Part shown: piece after piece, positions 17,328-26,157 of the stretch
Layout of the letters: every line of letters starts with the position of its first letter
Position numbering within the stretch: the first letter of the stretch is position 1
Origin: an uncultured Lachnospiraceae bacterium
GTDB taxonomy: Bacteria; Bacillota; Clostridia; Lachnospirales; Lachnospiraceae
Assembly (NCBI GenBank): GCA_934371475.1
Contig: CAKRNX010000001.1
Coordinates: forward strand, 1 to 64,000
Direction: 5' to 3'
Length of the DNA stretch: 64,000 nucleotides
Position numbers and translations under genes: made by a program
Notes under the pieces: model-generated
Seen by the model: the letters and a program-made list of their open reading frames with translations, nothing else
The model's database searches: none
Told to the model about the DNA's origin: nothing

Positions 17328-18569
17328 CTACATCAGTGGGCTAAATGAATCTACCAGTGCATCTGATGCGGATACTCCGTCATCTCCCCACCAGTATTCG
17401 CCTTTCAGTCCGGCATACCAGATCGCATCCGGATCTTTGACCATACCGTCCGCATCACTGTAAAGGTAAGCTGCCGTATTGTCTGCACTGACAATCAGAA
17501 CCTCTGTGATGATCTGCTTTTTGCTGTTCAGTGCATCCTCTACTCTTGTCTTGATCTCTTTCGCCACACCTTCCCAGTAATCCGGATCTTCCTGCAGTCT
17601 CTCCGTGTACAGCGGGAAACGAACCATCTCGTAGTTGATGCCTTTTTCTCTGTCATAGTAACACGTCCAGTTGATATCCATCTGCTGATCCTGACTGTAG
17701 CCTTCCGGGACAAAACTGTCCAGATAATCATGAAGGCTGTTGTTTGCTTCGTCAAATACCGCATCCAGTGCAGTCGGAGTCAGATGAAGATAAACTGTAT
17801 TTTCCGTAAACGTAAACTGATCGCTTTCCAGTCTCTCGCTCTGCGGCACAAGCTCCAGATTTCCATCCTTCAGCGTTATATTTTCCCACTTATCATCGTA
17901 GGAAAACTCAAGAGAATACCCATCCAGTTCACTTCTGTAACGTTCGTCCTCATTCCGCGCATTACTCAGCTGAACGCTCACCTGACTGTGATCCCTTCCA
18001 TCCTCTTCCAGTGTGACATTTGCCAGATCAAAATCGTAGAACCAGGAAACCGGGCTGCCGTTCTCATCATACGTGTAGCAGCGTGCCTCACACGTCAGTC
18101 CGTCTTTCCCCTGTCCAAATACATACTGTACCTGATAGCTCGTTCCATTGGAAATACTTGCGAGTTCGTTGTTCTCATCCATCCCCATATGGCGCGCCTC
18201 TTCCTTCTCCGGGCTGCCCCAGTATTTTGTTTCTTCCAGTATATTTTTTACTTTTTCCAGACGTTTCGACTCTGACGGAGCTACTGCGCGATAAACCAGC
18301 ACACCTGCAACGACGATCACTGCGGCAGCCACAATCATACGTCCCATGCCGCCTTTTTTCTTCTGACCGCCTGCCGCCGGTCTTTCTTCCGCTGTTCCGT
18401 TCCCAGCTGACTGATACGCCGGCTCCGTCTGTCTGGCTGCCATCGTACTCACGGCCTGCTCTGACTGCGGCACACTTGTCTGCTCCGCTTCATGCTCTAC
18501 TTTTGCGCCGCAGCCGCTGCAGAAAAGTGCATCGTCCGGGATCTGTTTTCCACACTTCATACAAAACAT
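17328..18569 (-). CDS. zinc-ribbon membrane-anchored protein, 413 aa
   Basis: It opens with a two-CxxC zinc ribbon (MFCMKCGKQIPDDALFCSGC), then a low-complexity linker, one membrane helix (MIVAAAVIVVAGVLVYRAV, about 80-98) and a 300-residue extracytoplasmic part. That part has no recognised domain but is rich in Asp, Glu and Tyr. By topology the ribbon is cytosolic and the rest outside. I start at 18569 because GGAGAG precedes it and the ribbon begins there. Same architecture as the N-terminus of the protein at 26140-27822. Function unknown; possibly an envelope sensor or stress protein. Confidence 0.78.
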   Translation of the reverse strand: MFCMKCGKQIPDDALFCSGCGAKVEHEAEQTSVPQSEQAVSTMAARQTEPAYQSAGNGTAEERPAAGGQKKKGGMGRMIVAAAVIVVAGVLVYRAVAPSESKRLEKVKNILEETKYWGSPEKEEARHMGMDENNELASISNGTSYQVQYVFGQGKDGLTCEARCYTYDENGSPVSWFYDFDLANVTLEEDGRDHSQVSVQLSNARNEDERYRSELDGYSLEFSYDDKWENITLKDGNLELVPQSERLESDQFTFTENTVYLHLTPTALDAVFDEANNSLHDYLDSFVPEGYSQDQQMDINWTCYYDREKGINYEMVRFPLYTERLQEDPDYWEGVAKEIKTRVEDALNSKKQIITEVLIVSADNTAAYLYSDADGMVKDPDAIWYAGLKGEYWWGDDGVSASDALVDSFSPLM

Positions 18570-18606
18570 TTTCTTCTCTCCTTCATCATTTTCCTTTGTA
18601 AATCCT

Positions 18607-18678
18607 GAAGCATATTTGAAAAGACTTTTCGTGAACTGCCGGTTCCCGTTTACCAAAACGCCTTTTCAAATATGCTCT
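18607..18678. repeat. short family E element in the zinc-ribbon gene leader
   Basis: Inverted ends AGCATATTTGAAAAG and CTTTTCAAATATGCT flank only about 45 bases (GTGAACTGCCGGTTCCCGTT). An internally deleted form of the 47063 element. Confidence 0.6.
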
Positions 18679-18698
18679 GTGGTCTTTTTCACTTCATT

Positions 18699-18829
18699 TC
18701 GGTCGGCGCAAATCCATTGTCCACTGGACAATGTGCGCCCTGCCGGAGGCTTATCAGACGGGGGATTGACTCCCACCACTGATACTGATTTGTTTCTCGT
18801 CACCTGCAGAGGTAGGAGCCATCTCACAC
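18699..18829 (-). repeat. family B element, copy 2
   Basis: GGTCGGCGCAAATCCATTG, GGACAATGTGCGCCC and GACTCCCACCACTGATACTG match copy 1 closely. It points toward the minus-strand zinc-ribbon gene, as all full copies point toward the next gene. From 18830 to 19046 I see only AT-rich noncoding sequence. Confidence 0.75.
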
Positions 18830-19046
18830 TTCTTTCCTGTTTGCCCGCAACAATATTTATAAGTTTATAACAAAAAAATGCGACTGTCACCCTATCCACT
18901 TTAATTTTAAGCAACCTTTAAGAAAAACCACCCCTACTTTTAATGTGACATGCTCCCACTACTTAATATCAAAAAAGATACCGCATGAAAACACAGCCGT
19001 TCTCACACAGTACCTTTTCTGATTTACTGTCTCATTTTTATTCCCG

Positions 19047-19112
19047 CAGGCAACGAGCCAAGCAGCTATGTCTGCATGGATACCCGGCGACTGCCGCAAG
19101 AGGCAACACGCT
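19047..19112. repeat. family C repeat, copy 1
   Basis: GAGCCAAGCAGCTATGTCTG, then CATGGATACCCGGCG and CTGCCGCAA. It matches 31829-31883 over most of its length, and a weaker partial copy is at 40738-40785. Confidence 0.5.
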
Positions 19113-19147
19113 TCCCGAAATGGAACATTGGATCCTGTCGTTTCATT

Positions 19148-22117
19148 CTACTGCTCTGTATATGCCTCAAAAGACTGGCCGAACTGGGCGCTTCTCTCAT
19201 TGAGTTTTTCCATGATGCGATCTGCCTCTGATCCTTCCGCCGGTGTGGGCTGGTAATTATTCCAGCCATCTGCTGAAGAGATGGAGCAGGGAATGATACG
19301 TACCTCACTGCTGACTGTTCCGTCCTTCGCCACGTAAAATACTGTCTGGAAAATCATCGTATCCAGATCGCTCGGCGTGCTGTTGCCGCCAAAGCAGAAA
19401 TTTCCGAGGCTGTACGCGATATATTTGCCCTGGTACAGCTCGATGCCCTGCAGCACATGGGGATGATGACCGACTACCAGATCCGCCCCATTATCGATGG
19501 CCGTGTGCGCCAGGGAAACCTGCGTCTCATCCGGCGTATCGCTCTTCTCTGTTCCCCAGTGGAACGCGACCACTACGATCTGAGCCCCCTGGCTCTTTGC
19601 CGCCGCAATCGTCTGCTGCACCTGCTCTGCTTTCTGAATGCCCTCGTCCAGCACATAAATACCGATCAGACCCACTTTCACGCCATTTACTTCCTTGACG
19701 ATAATCTTGTCACCGATACAGTAATCCACACCGGCCGCCGTCAGATTTTCTTCCGTATCGGTCAGGCTCTGCGCGCCGTAATCACTGCTGTGGTTATTCG
19801 CCAGCGTCACTGAGTCGATCGAAGCATTTTTCACAATCTGTGCATAGGACGAGTCTCCTTTAAATGCATATTCTTTGTTCTCCCTGCTGTCTGATGTGGT
19901 CAGTGTTCCCTCGAAATTGGCAAATGTAATGTCATCTTCTGAGAGAATATCTTTCACATTCTGAAAGAAATAGTCTCCGCCGTATATCTGATAGAATGCA
20001 TCAAAGTTTGTGTCGGTATTAAAATACGCATCTGTCCCCAGCGTGCAGTCTCCCAGCGCGGTCAGCGTCACCTCTGTATCTGTGCGCACTCTTACTGTAC
20101 AGCTGACCGGAGCCATCCCGTCTGCGCTGACAGTCACAGCAGCGTCTCCTTCTTTCAGTGCCGTAATCTGCCCCTTCTCATCCAGGCTGATCACGTCCGT
20201 ATCCTGCGTTGTCATCTGCACATGATTCACATAGCTGCCTGCCGGTTCTCCCACCGCTGTCAGCGTAAAGCTGTCTCCGGGGAACAGTGTTATCTTCTCC
20301 GCATTCAGTGCCAGAGTGCCGGCTGGCTCCATCGTGGTCCGCACCGGTACCGTCGTGTTTCCGGCAAGATCCTTCGCATAATAGTAATATATTTTGCCCT
20401 GCTGGTAACGGAAGGGGCCTGTGTATTTCTCATACTGCGGCACATCGTTAAATCCCTCCACCGCGCCGTAATAGATACTCTCCAGACCCGACCGACTGTC
20501 CGCCGCGGTCAGCGTAACCGTACCGCTCTCCTGCTTAACACTGACGCTGGGTGCCTCTGTATCAATCATCGGAACCTCTACACTGGCGGTCAGCATCCTC
20601 TCATCCGTCACTACCATGACATTCACGGTCTCGCCGGAAACCTCCAGTGTCACTTCCGCCCGGCTTCCGCTCTGCGTCTCGTAAGATTTGCCGTCAACCG
20701 TAATAGACTGGATCTGACGGTCCGCCCGTATGTTCAGTGTCACACTGCCGCTCGTACACCAGCTCTCGGGTTCCTGCACCACCGTCACGCGCAGACCTTC
20801 ATCTGCCGTAACATTCTCGCTGTCCTCCTGTGGGCTCAGGAACAGATGCATCACCGTAAAAAGAATGATGCACACCAGTGCAATCCCGGTGATAATCATC
20901 AGCATCTCTTTGCCCGCAATGCCTCTGGACTTCAGCTCGCCTCTCCATCCGCCAAATGCCTGTTTCAGGTTCTGCCATACAGTCCTTGAAAGAGCTGCCT
21001 CAAGCTCTTCCGGAGTCAGCGACAGCTGATCTTCACGGAAATCTCCGGCATCTGACTCAAAGTCTTCTTTCATGAAGGATGTCGGCGTGATGCGAACCTT
21101 TCTTCTGCTCATTTTTCCAGAAAATTTGTCTGCCCTGGCGATATCTGCCTCCGTCTTCTCAGTTCCGGTTTTCATTTCGCCTTCTGCTTTCCGGATCTCT
21201 TTTTTCTTTGTATCTGTTTTTTTATTCGGTTCTTCTCTGTCCGGCCTCTTACGCGCAGGCTTCAACTCCGACGGCTTCTCTTCCTGCAGCGCACCCGGAA
21301 CCAGCTGCCCTTCGCCCGGCTTTTTGCGCCAGACCAGACGCCCCTCTCCCGAAGCAGATGTCTTTTTTAAAACAACTTTCTTTTTATCTGAAATTTCTCC
21401 ATCCGCTGCCGGAGTTTCAAGGAAAACTTCATCTCCCCCCGAAACATCCACCTTCCTGTTTTCATCTTTCCGGTTTTCATTTTCTGCTGTCAGCGTATTT
21501 TTTGCATTTGGGGAAGCTTCATACCCCAAATCCGTTTCTGTTTCAGGTATTTTCTCATCAGGCAGATGTTCCGGCTGCGGCTGTTCCTCCTCAGTATCCT
21601 GTTGCAGCCCGAAGTTTTCAGCCTTCCTGCGGAAAAACAAATGTTTTTTCCCTTTCCGCGGCTCAGCATCGTTTTCATCTAAAATATCAGCTGCATCTGT
21701 GAAATCCGTTTCACTGAAAGTTTTTTCAACGGAAGTTTTATCCGAAATTTCTTCAGCGAACTTCTTATCTGAGACTTTTCTGTCTGAATCCACTTCAGGA
21801 ACTGTCTCATCTGAAATCATTTTCTCTGAAACTTCTTCTGAAACTTTCCTTCCCGTCTCTTCTTTCTCCGGTTCCCCCTCAGGTATTATCGGCTCCGGAA
21901 ACTCTTTATTCTCCCCCGCCGCATGCTTTCGCCCGAACAGCCCTTTTTTCTTTGTCTTATCTTTTGTTTTGTTCTTTCTTTTAGCAGAACCGGAGCTTTT
22001 CCGCTCCGGTTCTTCATCCGCAAAACTGATATGGACCATGGGGCTTTTTACCGATCCGTCCTCATCCGAACGTTCTTTCAGCTCTCTTAGCAGAGCTCTT
22101 ATCTCATCATTATTCAT
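19148..22117 (-). CDS. large CapA-family membrane protein, 989 aa
   Basis: About 400 cytosolic residues of low-complexity Lys/Glu/Ser sequence with KVSEEVSEK-type near-repeats come first. One transmembrane helix follows (MLMIITGIALVCIILFTVMH, about 405-425), then beta-rich Ig-like modules including a BIG2-type domain (602-677). The C-terminal CapA/PgsA-type metallophosphatase-like domain (682-989) shows LGDCTLG, FANFEGTL, LANNHSSDYG, VVAFHWGTE and VGHHPHVLQG. CapA proteins take part in poly-gamma-glutamate capsule formation, but no capBC is nearby, so the role is open. The ATG overlaps the purL stop by one base (TAATG) with only a weak distant ribosome site, implying coupling to purL. Confidence 0.85.
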   Translation of the reverse strand: MNNDEIRALLRELKERSDEDGSVKSPMVHISFADEEPERKSSGSAKRKNKTKDKTKKKGLFGRKHAAGENKEFPEPIIPEGEPEKEETGRKVSEEVSEKMISDETVPEVDSDRKVSDKKFAEEISDKTSVEKTFSETDFTDAADILDENDAEPRKGKKHLFFRRKAENFGLQQDTEEEQPQPEHLPDEKIPETETDLGYEASPNAKNTLTAENENRKDENRKVDVSGGDEVFLETPAADGEISDKKKVVLKKTSASGEGRLVWRKKPGEGQLVPGALQEEKPSELKPARKRPDREEPNKKTDTKKKEIRKAEGEMKTGTEKTEADIARADKFSGKMSRRKVRITPTSFMKEDFESDAGDFREDQLSLTPEELEAALSRTVWQNLKQAFGGWRGELKSRGIAGKEMLMIITGIALVCIILFTVMHLFLSPQEDSENVTADEGLRVTVVQEPESWCTSGSVTLNIRADRQIQSITVDGKSYETQSGSRAEVTLEVSGETVNVMVVTDERMLTASVEVPMIDTEAPSVSVKQESGTVTLTAADSRSGLESIYYGAVEGFNDVPQYEKYTGPFRYQQGKIYYYYAKDLAGNTTVPVRTTMEPAGTLALNAEKITLFPGDSFTLTAVGEPAGSYVNHVQMTTQDTDVISLDEKGQITALKEGDAAVTVSADGMAPVSCTVRVRTDTEVTLTALGDCTLGTDAYFNTDTNFDAFYQIYGGDYFFQNVKDILSEDDITFANFEGTLTTSDSRENKEYAFKGDSSYAQIVKNASIDSVTLANNHSSDYGAQSLTDTEENLTAAGVDYCIGDKIIVKEVNGVKVGLIGIYVLDEGIQKAEQVQQTIAAAKSQGAQIVVVAFHWGTEKSDTPDETQVSLAHTAIDNGADLVVGHHPHVLQGIELYQGKYIAYSLGNFCFGGNSTPSDLDTMIFQTVFYVAKDGTVSSEVRIIPCSISSADGWNNYQPTPAEGSEADRIMEKLNERSAQFGQSFEAYTEQ

Positions 22118-25100
22118 TATTTAAAATATTCCACTCCGGACTCAAAAATCTTCATGTCCTGTTCTCCGTAGATATTGATGGCCACCGCAGTATCCCGACG
22201 CTCAGAGTGCGCCATCTTGCCCAGGATACGGCCATCCGGGCTTGTAATTCCTTCAATTCCCAGATAAGAACCGTTCACATTCCACTCCTCGTCCATGCTT
22301 CTGTTGCCATCGCAGTCTGCATACATGGTTGCAATCTGTCCGTTTACAAGCAGTTTTGCCAGCCATTCATCATTGGCCACAAACCGTCCTTCACCGTGGG
22401 ACGCCGGATTCGCGTACACGCCGCCAAGCTTCGCCTGACGCAGCCACGGGGATTTGTTTGTCATTACTTTTGTATAAACCATCTTTGAGATATGGCGTCC
22501 GATCGTATTGAAGGTCAGAGTCGGAGAATCTTCTTTCTGTCCAGTGATCTCGCCGCAGGGAACCAGTCCCAGTTTGATCAGCGCCTGGAATCCGTTGCAG
22601 ATGCCGAGTGCCAGTCCGTCTCTCTCGTTCAGCAGTTTCATCACGGCCTCTTTCATCTTCTCATTCTGGAATGCTGTCGCAAAGAACTTCGCCGATCCGT
22701 CCGGCTCATCTCCTGCGGAAAATCCGCCGGGGAACATGATAATCTGTGCCTGGCCGATGGATTTCTCGAATACATCTACGGACTCACGGATATCCTCAGC
22801 TGTCCGGTTGCGGAACACTTTTACATCTACCTCGGCTCCGGCCCGCTCAAATGCCTTTGTGCTGTCATATTCACAGTTTGTTCCCGGGAATACCGGAATA
22901 AATACTCTGGGAACTGCCACTTTATGTCTGCATACGTAAACAGAATCTGCATGGTAGCATCCCTCTTCATCCAGGTACCCTTCTGCTTTATCCGGTTTTC
23001 CGGCAAAAAATTTAGCCTCTGCTCCTTCTTCCTGACCGCTTCCGGTGCGGAACACCTTCTCCAGCGTTCCTTTCCATGCCGCCAGTGCTTCATCCAGCGG
23101 AATGGATACGCTGGAATACTCCAGAGCCGCCCGGTCTGTCACTTCACCGACTACTGTATAAGTAATGGAAAGCTGTCCAACCTTCTCTGCCGGTACTTCA
23201 GCCACAATGTCTCCAAATTCTGCTGCAAACAGATCTTCCGGTGCCACATTGTGCTCCAGCTTCACGCCCAGACCATTTCCAAATGCCATCTTGCTGACAG
23301 CGGCCGCCAGGCCCTTGCCGTCCAGTGCATAGGCAGAAACAATCTTTCCTGCCTTTACATCTTCAAAGAATTTGCCATACTGATCCATCACCTGGCTGTA
23401 TACCGGCAGATCATATTCATCTTTATCGATACGAAGCACAACCAGTTTATTTCCGGCTTTTTTCAGTTCCGGTGAAATAATATTCTGGTATGTATTCACA
23501 TCTACTGCAAATGAAACCAGTGTGGGCGGCACATCAATCTCGTTGAATGTACCGGACATGCTGTCTTTTCCTCCGATGGAAGGCAGGCCAAATCCCATCT
23601 GTGCCGCATATGCCCCCAGCAGAGCAGCGAACGGCTGGCTCCAGCGATGGGGATCTTCTGTCATTCTCCGGAAGTATTCCTGGAATGTGAAACGGATCTT
23701 GCTGTAATCTCCGCCGTTTGCCACAATACGCGCTACGGACTCCAGCACAGCATAGACCGCTCCGTGGTACGGGCTCCAGGAAGACAGATACGGATCGAAT
23801 CCGTAGCTCATCATTGTAACAGTATCGGTATGTCCCTTCAGCACAGGAAGCTTGGCTACCATGGCCTGTGTCTCGGTCAGCTGATACTTTCCGCCGTAAG
23901 GCATCAGCACAGAGCCTGCGCCGATGGAGCTGTCGAACATCTCGACCAGTCCCTTCTGGGAACAGCAGTTTAAGTCAGCCAGCGTATCCAGCCATTTTGC
24001 ACGCACGTCTGATACCTGCTCCTTGACAAAATAGCGGTTCTCCTTTTCCGGAATATCCACTGCCACATCGGTCTCCTGATGTGCGCCGTTCGTATTCAGG
24101 AATGCACGGGAAATATTGACGATCTCTTTGTCTCTCCAGATCAGCACAAGTCTCGGATCTGCGGTGACAACCGCCACTTCCACAGCTTCCAGATTTTCCT
24201 CTCCCGCATATTTCAGAAATTCTTCCACGTCAGACGGATCTACAACAACCGCCATACGCTCCTGTGACTCTGAGATGGCAATCTCTGTACCGTCCAGACC
24301 GGCATATTTTTTCGGCACCTTGTCCAGATAGATCTGCAGTCCGTCAGCCAGCTCGCCGATTGCCACAGACACACCGCCTGCACCGAAGTCATTACATTTT
24401 TTGATCAGGCGGCTCACTTCCGGGCGACGGAACATTCTCTGGATCTTCCGCTCTGTGGGCGCATTTCCTTTCTGCACTTCAGCACCGCACACTTCGATGG
24501 ATGCCTCGGTATGTACCTTGGAAGAACCGGTAGCACCGCCGATGCCGTCACGGCCGGTTCTGCCTCCCAGCAGAATAATGATATCTCCCGGATCTGAGGT
24601 CTCACGAATCACATCTTTTCTCGGCGCAGCTCCCATCACAGCACCGATCTCCATCCTCTTGGCTACATAATCCGGATGATAAATTTCTTTTACATAACCT
24701 GTTGCCAGACCGATCTGATTGCCGTAGGAACTGTACCCGTGGGCAGCCTCTCTCACAAGCTTTTTCTGAGGCAGCTTGCCTTTTAATGTATCCTTCACAG
24801 ACACGGTAGGATCTGCCGCTCCGGTCACGCGCATTGCCTGATAAACGTAGGTACGGCCTGAGAGCGGATCTCTGATTGCTCCGCCAAGGCAGGTGGCAGC
24901 TCCACCGAACGGCTCAATCTCTGTCGGATGGTTATGCGTTTCATTCTTAAAGTTGACCAGCCATTCTTCTGTCTTTCCGTCGATCTCCACCGGCACAACA
25001 ATACTGCAGGCATTGATCTCATCAGACTCTTCCTGGTCTTCCAGTTTTCCTTCTTTTTTCAGCTTTTTCATTGCCATCAGTGCCAGATCCATCAGGCAGA

Positions 25101-25917
25101 CAAATTTATCCTTCCGTCCCTGGTAGACATCCTGGCGGTCTGTCAGATACTGCTGATACGTATCCTCAATAGGCTTTCTGTAATATCCTTCTCCGAACTC
25201 CACATGCTTTAACTCTGTGGAAAATGTTGTATGACGGCAGTGATCTGACCAGTACGTGTCCAGCACGCGGATCTCCGTCATGGAAGGATCTCTCTTTTCC
25301 TCGCCCGCAAAGTAATGCTGAATATGCTGGAAATCCCGGAACGTCATAGCCAGATTCAGGGAATCGTACAGCTCTTTGAGTTCCTGTTCATCCATGCCGT
25401 CAAATCCGTCAAAAATTTTGACGTCTGCCGGATCCTCAAATTTTGTAACCAGCGTTTCCGGCTTTTCCAGATCGGTCTCGCGGGAATCCACCGGATTAAT
25501 GCAGTAACTTTTAATGGACTGGAACTCTTCGTCACTGATGGCTCCTTCTATGACATAAGTGGTAGCAGAACGAATGATCGGCTCTTCATCTTCTTTCAGG
25601 AATTTCACACACTGTACTGCAGAATCTGCTCTCTGGTCAAACTGTCCCGGAAGGTATTCCACAGAAAAAGTGCGGTCCTGATCGCCCATGGGAAAATTCT
25701 CCTGATACAGGATATCTACCGGCGGCTCTGCAAATACAGTTTTACAGGCTGCTGCAAATACCTGGTCTGAAATATGTTCCACATCGTAACGGATCAGGAT
25801 ACGGATTTTCTTTAACCTCTCCACTCCAAGATAGCTGCGGATTTCATGGGTCAGATCCTTTGCTGCTCCCGCAAATGCCTCCTTTTTCTCCACATACACT
25901 CGCCTAACATTATTCAT
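22117..25917 (-). CDS. purL: phosphoribosylformylglycinamidine synthase, single-chain (1266 aa)
   Basis: Step 4 of purine synthesis. Synthetase and glutaminase halves are fused, as in proteobacterial and many Clostridia enzymes. The N-terminal part holds DTYWSDHCRHTTF and NFKNETHNHPTEIEPFGGAA. The central AIRS-type repeats carry GAGGVSVAIGELADGL and GIGGKDSMSGTF-like SIGGKDSMSG. The C-terminal class I glutaminase has FPGTNCEYD, GGFSAGDEPDGSA and the nucleophile loop LGICNGFQALIKLG, with SHGEGRF near the end. The ATG at 25917 follows GAGGAGGAAAAACGA. It is apart from the other pur genes and is followed without a gap by the CapA-type gene. A hairpin (25940-25958) abuts the ribosome site. Confidence 0.96.
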   Translation of the reverse strand: MNNVRRVYVEKKEAFAGAAKDLTHEIRSYLGVERLKKIRILIRYDVEHISDQVFAAACKTVFAEPPVDILYQENFPMGDQDRTFSVEYLPGQFDQRADSAVQCVKFLKEDEEPIIRSATTYVIEGAISDEEFQSIKSYCINPVDSRETDLEKPETLVTKFEDPADVKIFDGFDGMDEQELKELYDSLNLAMTFRDFQHIQHYFAGEEKRDPSMTEIRVLDTYWSDHCRHTTFSTELKHVEFGEGYYRKPIEDTYQQYLTDRQDVYQGRKDKFVCLMDLALMAMKKLKKEGKLEDQEESDEINACSIVVPVEIDGKTEEWLVNFKNETHNHPTEIEPFGGAATCLGGAIRDPLSGRTYVYQAMRVTGAADPTVSVKDTLKGKLPQKKLVREAAHGYSSYGNQIGLATGYVKEIYHPDYVAKRMEIGAVMGAAPRKDVIRETSDPGDIIILLGGRTGRDGIGGATGSSKVHTEASIEVCGAEVQKGNAPTERKIQRMFRRPEVSRLIKKCNDFGAGGVSVAIGELADGLQIYLDKVPKKYAGLDGTEIAISESQERMAVVVDPSDVEEFLKYAGEENLEAVEVAVVTADPRLVLIWRDKEIVNISRAFLNTNGAHQETDVAVDIPEKENRYFVKEQVSDVRAKWLDTLADLNCCSQKGLVEMFDSSIGAGSVLMPYGGKYQLTETQAMVAKLPVLKGHTDTVTMMSYGFDPYLSSWSPYHGAVYAVLESVARIVANGGDYSKIRFTFQEYFRRMTEDPHRWSQPFAALLGAYAAQMGFGLPSIGGKDSMSGTFNEIDVPPTLVSFAVDVNTYQNIISPELKKAGNKLVVLRIDKDEYDLPVYSQVMDQYGKFFEDVKAGKIVSAYALDGKGLAAAVSKMAFGNGLGVKLEHNVAPEDLFAAEFGDIVAEVPAEKVGQLSITYTVVGEVTDRAALEYSSVSIPLDEALAAWKGTLEKVFRTGSGQEEGAEAKFFAGKPDKAEGYLDEEGCYHADSVYVCRHKVAVPRVFIPVFPGTNCEYDSTKAFERAGAEVDVKVFRNRTAEDIRESVDVFEKSIGQAQIIMFPGGFSAGDEPDGSAKFFATAFQNEKMKEAVMKLLNERDGLALGICNGFQALIKLGLVPCGEITGQKEDSPTLTFNTIGRHISKMVYTKVMTNKSPWLRQAKLGGVYANPASHGEGRFVANDEWLAKLLVNGQIATMYADCDGNRSMDEEWNVNGSYLGIEGITSPDGRILGKMAHSERRDTAVAINIYGEQDMKIFESGVEYFK

Positions 25918-26070
25918 TCGTTTTTCCTCCTCATTATGTCAGGCGGATTTCCCGCCTGTTGTTTGCTGGTGACACTGCAGATTTGCCGCGGTTCATGCAG
26001 ATCCGCCTTTCTGCTTGCTCATAGCCGGGCTGCCTGGTGGCTTATCCGGCCAAACCATGTTTCACTCCGT

Positions 26071-26157
26071 TTCGGTCGGCGCAAATCCATTGTCCCCCGG
26101 ACAATGTGCGCCTTGCCGGAGGCTATATCAGATGGGGAGTCACTCCTCCATCTGATA
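26071..26157 (-). repeat. family B element, copy 3 (purL leader side)
   Basis: TTCGGTCGGCGCAAATCCAT, CCGGAGGCTATATCAGATG and a shortened distal palindrome ATCAGATG/CATCTGAT. It overlaps the last six codons of the serine-hydrolase-like gene and points toward purL. Confidence 0.75.

Noticed and set aside
20222..22124. long plus-strand frames opposite the CapA-type gene
   Set aside because: They mirror low-complexity Lys/Glu codons of the real gene and show Ser/Phe-rich composition without a ribosome site.
22492..23475. 327-residue plus-strand frame opposite purL
   Set aside because: purL glutaminase and AIRS motifs occupy the other strand.
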